64,000 bases of DNA. Origin: Veillonellales bacterium (GTDB taxonomy: Bacteria > Bacillota > Negativicutes > JAAYSF01). How positions within the stretch are numbered: the stretch's first letter is position 1; each line of letters begins with the position of its first letter. Below the pieces are notes generated by a model. It was not told where the DNA came from, made no database searches, and was given only the letters and a program-made list of their open reading frames with translations. The stretch lies in contig JBDKTO010000011.1 in NCBI GenBank assembly GCA_039680175.1, positions 33,947 through 97,946 on the forward strand. The letters run 5' to 3'. Positions 7,952-16,915 of this stretch are shown piece after piece. Both the position numbers and the translations under genes were made by a program.

Positions 7952-9247
7952 TTAAATGTTTATAATGCCAAGTCCATCTTTTATATCCATAACTGTTCCG
8001 AATTCATTAGAAAGTCTCTGCAAGTCGTTAAGTATTCGCACTCCATCCTCGACAGAGGAAAGCTGGGGACGGCCTCTCCGTGAACGTCCAAATTCAAATC
8101 CAAGGGAAATTGGAGTCAGATTAATAGCCTTTATATTCCCTTGAAAAATATTAAAAGAAACGACTACTGATTCAAAAACTCGGCGATCTACAACTAGACC
8201 TTTGGTTTCATTTTCGCTTCTTGCATCGAATCCATCAGAGGGAGTATTAGTAGGACCTAAGTTATAGATATCGTAAAACTCCGTGGGTTGCTTTTCTACC
8301 GAATCGTTTTGGAAAATAAAATCTCCAAGGCTGTAAAAAATAGGACGGCTTTTGTATATCTCTATACCTCTCAAAATATGAGGCCCGTGTCCGAGGTAAG
8401 CATGGGCACCGCTATCTATACACATGTGGGCATACTCTCGCATGAAATCGGCAGTCCGATCTTTATCCATACCCTTCATTTCATGCCCGTGATGACTAAC
8501 CAGCACCACATCGGCTTGGCGGGACGCTTCTGTAATCGATTGTCTGATTCGTTCCGCATCTTGCTCATTCATTCTTGTTTCTGTACCTGGTTCTCCAATT
8601 TCAAAATGGAGTGTACCGACGATAAACCCCGATTGTTTTTTTGCAAAACCTTCTTTTTCATCAAGCATCCGTTTTGCATTGATTTCAGTTTTGCCGATAA
8701 TGCTTTTTAACCGTGCCAAATCTTCTTTTGTTACTTTGTGAATAGCATTATAGCGGAGGGCATTGACCCCGGGGCGACCCAGAACATCTGGTCTTTGGGC
8801 TCCGGCTCGATGCCAGTCGTTAGCGGTAGAAGTAGTACCGATTAACGCTACCCTGCCCTGTGGCGTATCGAGATAGCGAGGTTGACTGGCCTCGGCTAGA
8901 TTTATGCCAGCGCCTGCATGAATACATTCGGCTTCTTCAAGATACTTTCGAGTGGACAGTAGTCCATTGTGGCACCAATCCAGCGTATGATTATTGGCCC
9001 ATGCAAACATATTAAACCCAAGCCATTTTAAGTCAGATAAAACTTGCGGGCGGGCCGCCGACCAGGTACCGCCACTTGTGGCTGAAGGATAAACATCAAA
9101 ATTATGTAGTAGTACTTCCAGATTTGTAAATCTTACATCATGTTTCATTAAATAATCCCTTAATTTTTGGAGATTTGGATCATTATGCGGCAGCCTCTGA
9201 GTAATAAATGAATCACCCGTTGCCACAATAGAGATTGTTTTATCCAT
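7952..9247 (-). CDS. CapA-family metallophosphoesterase-like protein
   Basis: This 431-residue protein has the PGA_cap layout: an N-terminal VATGDSFI metal motif, TNLEVLLHN, MFAWANNHTLDW, then VLVSHHGHEMKG and AYLGHGPHILRG in the catalytic core. CapA-type proteins belong to the calcineurin-like phosphoesterase fold and are usually linked to poly-gamma-glutamate synthesis. Here there is no signal peptide or membrane anchor and no capB or capC nearby. It is the last gene after iclR and the cyclic amidohydrolase, 32 bases from the latter. A role in the adjacent catabolic pathway is therefore more likely than capsule synthesis, but the reaction is unknown. Confidence 0.8.
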   Translation of the reverse strand: MDKTISIVATGDSFITQRLPHNDPNLQKLRDYLMKHDVRFTNLEVLLHNFDVYPSATSGGTWSAARPQVLSDLKWLGFNMFAWANNHTLDWCHNGLLSTRKYLEEAECIHAGAGINLAEASQPRYLDTPQGRVALIGTTSTANDWHRAGAQRPDVLGRPGVNALRYNAIHKVTKEDLARLKSIIGKTEINAKRMLDEKEGFAKKQSGFIVGTLHFEIGEPGTETRMNEQDAERIRQSITEASRQADVVLVSHHGHEMKGMDKDRTADFMREYAHMCIDSGAHAYLGHGPHILRGIEIYKSRPIFYSLGDFIFQNDSVEKQPTEFYDIYNLGPTNTPSDGFDARSENETKGLVVDRRVFESVVVSFNIFQGNIKAINLTPISLGFEFGRSRRGRPQLSSVEDGVRILNDLQRLSNEFGTVMDIKDGLGIINI

Positions 9248-9279
9248 ACCGACGCCTCCCCATATGAGCTTTTATTGAA

Positions 9280-10668
9280 CTATTTTAAAGGTTTTATTAG
9301 TTCTCCCGACGGAGCAGTGTGAATAATAGAGCCGTTACTCACTATCTGAATTCCCCTTAAAAACGTAGCTACAGGCCAGCCGGTTATCATCTTTCCAGCA
9401 AAAGGTGTAAGCGGCTGTTTGCTGTGCAATTTGTCATTCGTAATTCGGGTAACCTTATTCATATCAACTAAAACGATGTCCGCATCGGCACCCGGTTGAA
9501 GATTTCCTTTTTTAGGAAATATATTATATAATTTGGCTGGGCTTTCTGAGAGCTTATCCACCACAAAGGGCAACGTAAGCCTGCCGTTACTCACTTCGTT
9601 AAGCATCATCGGCAGCATAACCTCGACACTGCATGACCCTGCCGGAACCGAAAATAAATCACCATTTTTCTCGGCAATAGAATGCGGTGCATGATCTGAA
9701 CTGATCACTGATATAGAACCGTCCTTTAGACCAGCCCAAAGCGCCTGCTGGTCTTTTTTTTGTCTAACCGGCGGATAAACTTTCATAGCTTGCCCAACTT
9801 GGTCATAGTCTTCATTCGTTAAAAATAGATAATGCGGACAAGTTTCAGCGGTCAGGGGCAAGCCTTGAGCCTTAGCATTTCTAACGAGGTTTACTCCTTC
9901 TGCCGTTGATAGATGCAGAATATGCAGCCTCACGTGTGTTGCTTTACAAAAAGCTATCGCCGTCTGCAGCGTAAGCACTTCTGATAAATTGGGTCTAGCC
10001 TCAAGTAGTGCCGAGTAGTCACGTCTTCCGCTGCTTAGTACCCGGTTGGTCATCAATTGAATTAACTCAATATTTTCGGCATGTATGGCAAAAATCAAAT
10101 TGGTTTTGCTCGCATGTTCAAATAGTTCAAACACCTCGCCATCGTCTAGAGGAGGACTGCAATCAGGCATTCCCGGTTTGTAATTTCCTATCAGCTGTAA
10201 GGTTTTATTATTGATTCCGTAACCCCAAAAAAACTTTAAGGCAATAGCTCCGGCGGCTGCCAGACCTTGTAAATCATTGTTATTGATCGGACCTAGGCAC
10301 AATCCCCAGAAGGCATAATCGCTATATGCCTTAGATTTGAAAGCAGCGGCTTTAGCAGTAAATTCCTCAGCTTTAACAAGCGGCGGATTCGTATTGGGCA
10401 TATCGAAAACTGTTGTTGTTCCTCCTATAATCGCGGCAGCTGTTCCATGGCTAAAGTCTTCCTTATGCGTTAATCCTGGTTCGCGAAAATGGCAATGACT
10501 ATCAACACATCCGGGCAATACGTACAGACCGGATGCATCAAAAGTTTTTGCGGCTTTGTGGACCGATTCTGTAACACTGGCTATCTGACCATTTTGAATA
10601 TAAAGGTTCGTTTTTACAATTTTGTCGCTACTTACCAATCGTCCGTTTTTAATTAATAAGTCGTACAA
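9280..10668 (-). CDS. cyclic amidohydrolase (hydantoinase / allantoinase type)
   Basis: This 462-residue member of the dihydroorotase/allantoinase/hydantoinase superfamily opens cyclic amide or ureide rings. Its binuclear metal site is intact: His58 and His60 in DSHCHFREPG, the lysine that becomes carbamylated (Lys145 in ALKFFWGY), His in FAIHAEN, His in LHILHLST, and Asp in SSDHAPH. It starts at TTG (10666-10668) with GGGGATGA upstream, 6 bases after iclR. The carbamoylase and hydantoin-racemase homologues on the other arm favour a 5-substituted hydantoin or allantoin as substrate. Sequence alone does not separate these. Confidence 0.85.
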   Translation of the reverse strand: MYDLLIKNGRLVSSDKIVKTNLYIQNGQIASVTESVHKAAKTFDASGLYVLPGCVDSHCHFREPGLTHKEDFSHGTAAAIIGGTTTVFDMPNTNPPLVKAEEFTAKAAAFKSKAYSDYAFWGLCLGPINNNDLQGLAAAGAIALKFFWGYGINNKTLQLIGNYKPGMPDCSPPLDDGEVFELFEHASKTNLIFAIHAENIELIQLMTNRVLSSGRRDYSALLEARPNLSEVLTLQTAIAFCKATHVRLHILHLSTAEGVNLVRNAKAQGLPLTAETCPHYLFLTNEDYDQVGQAMKVYPPVRQKKDQQALWAGLKDGSISVISSDHAPHSIAEKNGDLFSVPAGSCSVEVMLPMMLNEVSNGRLTLPFVVDKLSESPAKLYNIFPKKGNLQPGADADIVLVDMNKVTRITNDKLHSKQPLTPFAGKMITGWPVATFLRGIQIVSNGSIIHTAPSGELIKPLK

Positions 10669-10674
10669 TCTAAC

Positions 10675-11475
10675 TCATCCCCTAGCATTATTTTTATTCT
10701 TATAGCCAAATTCAGCTGACAGTTCAGTTGCTGCCGCTTTTACAATTTCAGACAGAACGGCTATTCGTTCGGGGGTAATGCGAATAATCGGGCCGGATAT
10801 GCCAATTGCCGCTATCACCTTACTGTCATTATCTAGAATTGGTGCGGCGAGGCAGCAACCCCCAAGCTCCGTTTCTTCATACTCTACAGCAAAGCCTTGT
10901 TCACGAACGTGGCTAATAACCTCTAAAAGAACGTTCAAATCAGTAATTGTTTTTTCAGTATTGGCAGTAAGTTTGTAGCCGGACATCGTTTTTAAAATTA
11001 CCGCCGGAGTTAAGCCGCTAAGCAGAACCTTGCCGACTGCTGTTGAATGCAGATCAACTGTCGCACCGATTGGAGGAAAAGAACGGATCATGTTATAGCT
11101 TGCTACCTGATCAATATAAACGGCTTTATATCCGTCACGAATAGCAATTGAAGCCGTTTCACCTGTATCGCTGACCAGTTGTTCGAGATACGAGCGAAAC
11201 GTTTCGGGACGCCATATTTGACCCAGGGCGATGTTACCTAACCGGATGAGCCCCGTGCCAAGTGAGAAGCGTCGGGTGGTTGGGTTTTGTCTAACCAGTC
11301 CGCGTTTTTGCATTGTTGATAACAGTCGAGATGCTGTACTTTTGGTGAGTCCGGTTTTTTTAGAAAGTTCGGCCAGATCAACATCCCGTGGTACTTCACT
11401 TAGTTCCAGAAGTAGAGTAATTGCCCGGTCAACCGACTGAATCACCTGAGATTCTTGAGAGTTATTTAAAACCAT
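10675..11475 (-). CDS. IclR-family regulator of the ureide cluster
   Basis: This 266-residue IclR regulator has an N-terminal winged helix (SVDRAITLLLELSEVPRDVDLAELSKKTGLTKSTASRLL) and a C-terminal effector domain (about 90-255, including VGKVLLSGL and YEETELGGCCLAAPI). It is transcribed away from the acyl-CoA synthetase operon and in front of the amidohydrolase. It is therefore likely to control both arms in response to the substrate or an intermediate. AAGGAG precedes the ATG. IclR regulators, including AllR, often govern ureide degradation. Confidence 0.92.
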   Translation of the reverse strand: MVLNNSQESQVIQSVDRAITLLLELSEVPRDVDLAELSKKTGLTKSTASRLLSTMQKRGLVRQNPTTRRFSLGTGLIRLGNIALGQIWRPETFRSYLEQLVSDTGETASIAIRDGYKAVYIDQVASYNMIRSFPPIGATVDLHSTAVGKVLLSGLTPAVILKTMSGYKLTANTEKTITDLNVLLEVISHVREQGFAVEYEETELGGCCLAAPILDNDSKVIAAIGISGPIIRITPERIAVLSEIVKAAATELSAEFGYKNKNNARG

Positions 11476-11538
11476 AGATTTTTACTCCTTATATAAAAAT
11501 GTCGAAAAATAAAATAATGTATACAAAAGAATTACACC

Positions 11539-11568
11539 TTGACACTTTTGCTCTAATCATCTTACAAT
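11539..11568 (+). promoter_or_regulatory. sigma-A type promoter of the acyl-CoA synthetase / ior operon
   Basis: TTGACA (11539-11544) and TACAAT (11563-11568) are 18 bases apart in the divergent iclR-acd gap. A TGTATACA palindrome at 11518-11525, just upstream, is a possible operator half but is short. Confidence 0.65.
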
Positions 11569-11636
11569 TATATTATACAACGGCGTTCCATAATATGCAA
11601 TAAGTTTTTTTAAAAAAAGTAATCTATTTATAGGAG

Positions 11637-13781
11637 GTGAATATCATTATCAATCCGACGAAAAATCTATCTTCTTTGCTGCAGCCGCGGTCAATCGCTG
11701 TAGTAGGTGCGTCTGACAGTATCGGTGCTGGGCGAAATGTAATCGAAAATTTGAAAATGCTTGGGTTTACCGGAAAAATTTATCCCGTAAACCCCAAACG
11801 CCAAGTTGTATTGGGTTATAAGTGTTATCCGTCAATTAATGCTATTCCTGATGAAGTGGACTGTGCCGCAATTACTATTGGGGCCGGTCAAATTATCCCC
11901 GTATTAGAACAATGCGGCAGCAAGGGTATAAAAGGTGCTTGGGCCTTTGCCAGCGGTTTTGCCGAAACAGGTGAAACCGGGAAAGAACTGCAGATAAAAC
12001 TAAAAGAAACCTGCGATAAATATAATATCGCATTTTGCGGTCCGAACTGTGTAGGCTTTGCTAATATGAACGATCATGTGGCAACCTATAGCGCACCATT
12101 AAATCCGAACCTAATAAGCGGTAAAATCGGGGTAATTGTCCAGAGTGGGGCCATATGCATCGCGCTAACGGACGCAAATCGCGACATAGGATTTAGCAAA
12201 ATCATTTCCAGCGGTAATGAAGCGGTACTGGACTTAACCGATTACATAAGCTACCTGCTTGAGGACAGTAATACAGAGGTAATTACCGCTTTTGTCGAAG
12301 GCTTTCGCAGGCCTGAACGGCTTGCGGAGGTTGCCAGCCGGGCTCTTGAACTTAATAAACCCATTATCGTGTTAAAGGTTGGCCGTTCAGTTATGGCTCA
12401 GCGCTCAACAGCCGCTCATACCGGAGCTCTGACCGGCTCTGACAAGGTTCAAGATGCTTTCTTCAAACAGCATGGCATAATCAGAGTAGATGATCTGGAT
12501 GAATTACTTGAAACGGCTGAACTATTTCTAAAAAGTAAAGCCTCTCTCCCGGCAGGTGATCGAATTGGTATGATTACTGTTTCGGGTGGTGAAATCGGTC
12601 TCATTGGTGATGTCGCCGCTGAGATGAAACTTTCGTTTCCACCGCTGACAACGGCCGGATATAGTGCCTTGAAGAAGGTTCTGCCGCCGTTCACCAATGT
12701 AGGCAATCCATTAGATGCCTGGGGCAGTGGCGATTTGCGAGAATGCTATCCGCGCTGTATGGAGATAATGGCGCAAGAGCCGGACTTTGACATTCTCGCG
12801 GTTTCGCTGGATGCCACGGCCAGTTTAGCGGCTAATCAAGGGGAACAGTACGCGGATGTGGCTCGCGCGGCCGTCAAAGTCAAACGGACCGTCGGTAAAG
12901 AGATTATCGCCTTTTCCAACATCGCGGGCGGAACTGACACAAAGGTAAAAGAGATACTCGACAGTGCATCAATTCCTTTCTTACAGGGGACACGCGAATC
13001 GCTGAAAGCCGTTAAACGCTTTGTTGAATACAGCAAAGTGAGGCATGCCAAGCATAACTCTTCTATTAACGGCTTTTCGCCTCCCTTTGAGCAGACGGCA
13101 AGACTGATTGAAGGAAAAACGGGCTTTTTATCAGAGTATGATGCTAAGGCACTGCTTGAAACTTATGGTATTGCAAGGCCAAAAGAGTTAATTGCCCGTA
13201 CTGAAGCTCAAGCCGTCAACCACGCCGATGAAATTGGTTATCCGCTAGTTATGAAAATTAACTCTGCTGATATAGCCCATAAGACGGAAGCGGGCGGGGT
13301 AATACTGGGGGTTGCCGATGAAGCTGGTGTGAGGACGGCATATCGCACAATCTTAACGAATGCCAAGCGTTATAACCCTAAGGCTGTGCTGGATGGAGTG
13401 CTTATCGGCGAGATGATCAGCGGTGCGGTAGCCGAATTTATTGTCGGCGTAAATACTGACAAAAACTTCGGCCCGGTTGTCGCCTGCGGAATGGGCGGTG
13501 TATTAGTTGAAATATTTAAAGATGCCGCACTTCGGCTGCCGCCGTTAACTAATGATTCCGCTGCCGCGATGCTGAATGAGATTAAGAGTTCGGCTCTGTT
13601 AAAAGGCTTTCGGGGACGGCCGGAAGGCGATGTCGAGGCTCTTGTGCGAGCTTTGGTACAAATAGGAAGGCTTGCCGTTGATTGGAAAGACCATATTTGC
13701 GCTATCGACATTAATCCTTTATTTGTTTTGCCAAAGGGAAAAGGTGTAATGGCAGTGGATTCAATTATTGAATTGAGGTGA
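11637..13781 (+). CDS. ADP-forming acyl-CoA synthetase, fused alpha-beta
   Basis: This protein of about 710 residues converts an acyl-CoA plus ADP and phosphate to the acid, CoA and ATP. From N to C there is a CoA-binding Rossmann domain (SIAVVGASD), a succinyl-CoA-ligase-like domain with the phospho-His (His261 in AAHTGALTG), and an ATP-grasp domain (about 480-714, LVMKINSADIAHKTEAGG). The 5' end is unclear: the only standard start, GTG at 11637, overlaps the GGAGG at 11633-11637. The ATT at 11646 has ideal spacing. The gene is followed 7 bases later by iorA, so it probably conserves energy from the acyl-CoA made by IorAB. Confidence 0.9.
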   Translation: MNIIINPTKNLSSLLQPRSIAVVGASDSIGAGRNVIENLKMLGFTGKIYPVNPKRQVVLGYKCYPSINAIPDEVDCAAITIGAGQIIPVLEQCGSKGIKGAWAFASGFAETGETGKELQIKLKETCDKYNIAFCGPNCVGFANMNDHVATYSAPLNPNLISGKIGVIVQSGAICIALTDANRDIGFSKIISSGNEAVLDLTDYISYLLEDSNTEVITAFVEGFRRPERLAEVASRALELNKPIIVLKVGRSVMAQRSTAAHTGALTGSDKVQDAFFKQHGIIRVDDLDELLETAELFLKSKASLPAGDRIGMITVSGGEIGLIGDVAAEMKLSFPPLTTAGYSALKKVLPPFTNVGNPLDAWGSGDLRECYPRCMEIMAQEPDFDILAVSLDATASLAANQGEQYADVARAAVKVKRTVGKEIIAFSNIAGGTDTKVKEILDSASIPFLQGTRESLKAVKRFVEYSKVRHAKHNSSINGFSPPFEQTARLIEGKTGFLSEYDAKALLETYGIARPKELIARTEAQAVNHADEIGYPLVMKINSADIAHKTEAGGVILGVADEAGVRTAYRTILTNAKRYNPKAVLDGVLIGEMISGAVAEFIVGVNTDKNFGPVVACGMGGVLVEIFKDAALRLPPLTNDSAAAMLNEIKSSALLKGFRGRPEGDVEALVRALVQIGRLAVDWKDHICAIDINPLFVLPKGKGVMAVDSIIELR

Positions 13782-13788
13782 GGGGATT

Positions 13789-15597
13789 ATGGAAATGAGA
13801 AAAGTGCTTTATAGCGGCAATGAAGCGATTGCCCGGGGTGCATATGAGGCCGGCGTCAGAGTGGCAGTCGGTTATCCGGGAACGCCGAGTTCGGAAATTC
13901 TCGAAAATATCGCCAAGTTGTACAAAGAAGATATTTATGCTGAATGGTCGGCAAATGAAAAGGTAGCAATGGATGTTGCTGCCGGAGCCGCATATTCCGG
14001 AGTCAGAACCATCGTTACCACGAAACAGGTAGGCATGAATGTATTGTCTGATTCTTTGTTTTATCTTGTTTACACAGGCATTGAGGCTGGCGTGGTTGTT
14101 GTAACTGCGGATGATCCGGGAATGTTCAGTTCACAAAATGAGCAAGACAACAGGTGGTATGCCCGGATTGGAAAAATACCGATGCTAGAGCCTTGTGACA
14201 GCCAAGAGTCGAAGGATATGGTCGCATTGGGCATGGAGCTTAGTGAGAAGTTCAATACACCGGTAATTCTTCGTACGGGGATGCGTATCTCCCATTCAAA
14301 ATCAATTGTTAACTTAGGAGAGCGGGAGAAAAATATAAAAAGCGCTAAGGAATTCCCCCGTGATATTAAAAAATATAACTGCAATTGCATATATTCCCGG
14401 GAAAAGCGCCAGGTAATTGCTAAGAGATTAAAAGACTTGGCTCAGTGGGCTGAAACAGCCGCGATTAACAGCATTACCTGGGGTGATCGAAAACTTGGCA
14501 TAATTTCGAGCGGCATTGTTTCCGAATATGCGCGGGAAGTATTCCCGAATGCTTCTATTTTAAAATTAGGAATGGTTTATCCGCTGCCTGAGAAAAAAAT
14601 TCGCGATTTTGCCCGGCAAGTCGATGAGGTTGTTGTCATTGAGGAACTAGATCCTTTCTTGGAAGAACAAATTAAAGCTATGGGTATTTCTGTAAGAGGC
14701 AAGGATATCTTTTTAGCTTATGACGAACTTTTACCGTCTACCTTGCGTGAACAAGCTGTTGCGGCCAAACTGCTGCCGGCGGAAGAGCTTCCGAAGCAGC
14801 CGAATTTTGATATTGGTGAGCTGCCTTCGCGGAATGCCGTATTCTGCCAAGGCTGTCCTCATCGTTCTACCTTTTATCTGTTAAGCAAGTTAAAAGTCCC
14901 CGTTACCGGCGATATAGGCTGCTACAATCTTGGCTGCCTGCCGCCGTTCAATGCTCAGCATACGATGGGTTCAATGGGCGCATCCATTGGCCAGCTTCAC
15001 GGCGTATCGGCCGCCGGAGGACCGGAACGGGCTGTTTGCACAATCGGGGACTCAACCTTCTTCCATGCCGGATTGCCGGCATTAGCTAATATGGTTCATA
15101 ATAACATGCGAGGAGTTATTATTATTCTCGACAATGAAACTACTGCTATGACCGGGCATCAGGATCATCCCGGTATGGATAAGACGCTCATGGGTAAGCC
15201 GACAGCCAAAATTGACATCGAAAACCTTTGTTTGGCAATGGGTGTAAAAAAGGTTAAAAAAGTCAATGCCTTTCATGTTAAAGAGGTTGAAGCAAGCTTA
15301 AAAGAATGCTTGGCCTGGAACGATGGACCGGCTGTTCTTATTCCGACCGGCGAGTGCATTTTTGTCGCCCGTAATCCCAAGCAAGCTTACGCTGTAGATG
15401 CGAATAAGTGCATTGCCTGCGGAAATTGTACCAAAGCGGGTTGTCCGGCTATTATTCGTATAGATGAAATCAATCCTAAGACCGGGAAGCGGAAAATGGG
15501 CATAAATTCGGTGATTTGCAACGGATGCAGTGTGTGCTCACAGATTTGTCCAACTGGTGCCATCTATCAGACAGGGCGAAAGGAGGCCGCAGAATGA
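13789..15597 (+). CDS. iorA: indolepyruvate:ferredoxin oxidoreductase, alpha subunit
   Basis: This 602-residue subunit oxidatively decarboxylates aryl (or related) 2-oxo acids to acyl-CoA, passing electrons to ferredoxin. The N-terminal pyrimidine-type domain carries GYPGTPSSEILENI. The TPP-binding domain carries GDIGCYNLGCLPP and GDSTFFHAG. The C-terminus (about 535-600) holds two [4Fe-4S] clusters, CIACGNCTKAGCP and CNGCSVCSQICPTGAI. Length and order match IorA. It sits between the ADP-forming synthetase and iorB, a layout known from anaerobes that ferment aromatic amino acids. The true 2-oxo acid here is unproven. Confidence 0.93.
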   Translation: MEMRKVLYSGNEAIARGAYEAGVRVAVGYPGTPSSEILENIAKLYKEDIYAEWSANEKVAMDVAAGAAYSGVRTIVTTKQVGMNVLSDSLFYLVYTGIEAGVVVVTADDPGMFSSQNEQDNRWYARIGKIPMLEPCDSQESKDMVALGMELSEKFNTPVILRTGMRISHSKSIVNLGEREKNIKSAKEFPRDIKKYNCNCIYSREKRQVIAKRLKDLAQWAETAAINSITWGDRKLGIISSGIVSEYAREVFPNASILKLGMVYPLPEKKIRDFARQVDEVVVIEELDPFLEEQIKAMGISVRGKDIFLAYDELLPSTLREQAVAAKLLPAEELPKQPNFDIGELPSRNAVFCQGCPHRSTFYLLSKLKVPVTGDIGCYNLGCLPPFNAQHTMGSMGASIGQLHGVSAAGGPERAVCTIGDSTFFHAGLPALANMVHNNMRGVIIILDNETTAMTGHQDHPGMDKTLMGKPTAKIDIENLCLAMGVKKVKKVNAFHVKEVEASLKECLAWNDGPAVLIPTGECIFVARNPKQAYAVDANKCIACGNCTKAGCPAIIRIDEINPKTGKRKMGINSVICNGCSVCSQICPTGAIYQTGRKEAAE

Positions 15598-16187
15598 AAA
15601 ACATTAACTTTTTAGTATCAGGTGTTGGTGGTCAAGGTACCGTTGTTGCCAGTGATATTCTGGCAGCGGTTGGCATGGAAGCCGGCTATGAGGCCAAAAA
15701 ATCAGATGTGCTAGGATTAGCAATGAGAGGCGGAAGCGTTACATCACATATTCGCTGGAGTCAAGGAACGGTACATGCTCCTATGGTCGGGTTAGGTGAA
15801 ATAAATTATATGGTGGCTTTTGAATTGCTGGAGGCATTGCGGCGCTTGCCCTTTATGAACCCGGAAGGAACTATTATTGTAAATACACAACAGCTTCCGC
15901 CGGTATCGGTTACTTCCGGTCAGACTAATTACCCAAGTCAAACGGAAATAATCACCACACTTAAGAAGCATGTAAAAACAGTGTACGAGATAGATGCTCT
16001 GTCGACAGCTCTAAAGCTTAAAAATTCTAAGACGGTAAATGTTGTTATTATGGGAGCTGCTTCGGCGTTGTTCGATATTCCGACAGATATTTGGGAAAAA
16101 GTAATTGCGGGTACGGTTCGGCCTAAACATGTTGAGCTCAACATTGCTGCCTTCAGAGAGGGACGCAAACTTATGGAGGTGGGCTAA
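15594..16187 (+). CDS. iorB: indolepyruvate:ferredoxin oxidoreductase, beta subunit
   Basis: This 197-residue partner of IorA opens with NFLVSGVGGQGTVVASDILA, the gamma-type domain motif of 2-oxoacid oxidoreductases, and continues with KKSDVLGLAMRGGSVTSHIRW. The start is the ATG at 15594, which overlaps the iorA stop (ATGA) and has AAAGGAGG upstream. A longer frame beginning at 15516 lies inside iorA and is rejected. The next gene begins directly after its stop, so translation is probably coupled. Confidence 0.93.
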   Translation: MKNINFLVSGVGGQGTVVASDILAAVGMEAGYEAKKSDVLGLAMRGGSVTSHIRWSQGTVHAPMVGLGEINYMVAFELLEALRRLPFMNPEGTIIVNTQQLPPVSVTSGQTNYPSQTEIITTLKKHVKTVYEIDALSTALKLKNSKTVNVVIMGAASALFDIPTDIWEKVIAGTVRPKHVELNIAAFREGRKLMEVG

Positions 16188-16904
16188 ATGAGGATTATGG
16201 TTATTAATCCTAACACTTCGACGGCCATGACTGATAATATCCGGCATACCCTGACAGCTGTCAAGAGCCCCGACACCGAGCTTACCGTTACTTGTCCTAA
16301 GTTCGGTCCAATTACAATTGAAACAGCCTATGATGAAGCGTGGGCTACAGTCTATATGCTTGATTTGGTAAAGCAGGCCAATGATGAGGGATACGACGCG
16401 ATTCTTCTTGCTTGTTTCGCTGATCCGGGATTGGTAGCGGCAAGGGAAGTATCACGAATTCCAGTAATCGGTATTGCCGAAGCCACAATGCACATGGCGT
16501 GCATGCTGGGCGCCAAATTTACACTCATAGCCCCTCGCAAGGAAAGGGTCGCTTCCAAATATGAACATGTGTCCCGAGTTGGCGTCGAAAGCAAATTGGC
16601 TTCCGTGCGTAGCCTTAATATGACTGTGGCTCAGACTGAAGCAGACCCTGAACGTACTAAAGCCCGCGCCTTTGAACTAGCGCAGCAAGCGGCCGAGGAA
16701 GACGGAGCGGAAGTAATCATTCTTGGCTGCGCCGGTATGGCCGGTTATGCTAAAGAAATCGAAGACAAGCTTGGCATTGTGGTGCTTGAGCCTTCGGCCG
16801 TAGGGCTAAAGATTGCGGAGGCGACGGCAAGCCTTGGACTTAAACACTCCAAACGCGCTTATTATTCTATTCCGCCAAAAAAAGAATTTAAGGGTAAAGA
16901 TTAG
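16188..16904 (+). CDS. Asp/Glu/hydantoin racemase family protein
   Basis: This 238-residue protein has the N-terminal MVINPNTSTAMT signature of hydantoin/allantoin racemases. Both acid-base cysteines of the two-base mechanism are present: Cys76 in LLACFADPG and Cys181 in ILGCAGM. Homologues racemise 5-substituted hydantoins or allantoin. This complements the stereospecific amidohydrolase and carbamoylase in the same island and is the best pointer to a ureide substrate. Its ATG follows the iorB stop directly. Confidence 0.85.
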   Translation: MRIMVINPNTSTAMTDNIRHTLTAVKSPDTELTVTCPKFGPITIETAYDEAWATVYMLDLVKQANDEGYDAILLACFADPGLVAAREVSRIPVIGIAEATMHMACMLGAKFTLIAPRKERVASKYEHVSRVGVESKLASVRSLNMTVAQTEADPERTKARAFELAQQAAEEDGAEVIILGCAGMAGYAKEIEDKLGIVVLEPSAVGLKIAEATASLGLKHSKRAYYSIPPKKEFKGKD

Positions 16905-16915
16905 GGGGGATTATA

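Noticed and set aside
7952..9247. Poly-gamma-glutamate capsule synthesis
   Set aside because: There is no capB, capC or capE and no membrane anchor. The gene follows catabolic genes.
9280..10668. Calling the amidohydrolase a definite allantoinase or dihydroorotase
   Set aside because: The metal site is shared by the whole superfamily. Pyrimidine synthesis genes are absent and the context fits hydantoin as well as allantoin.
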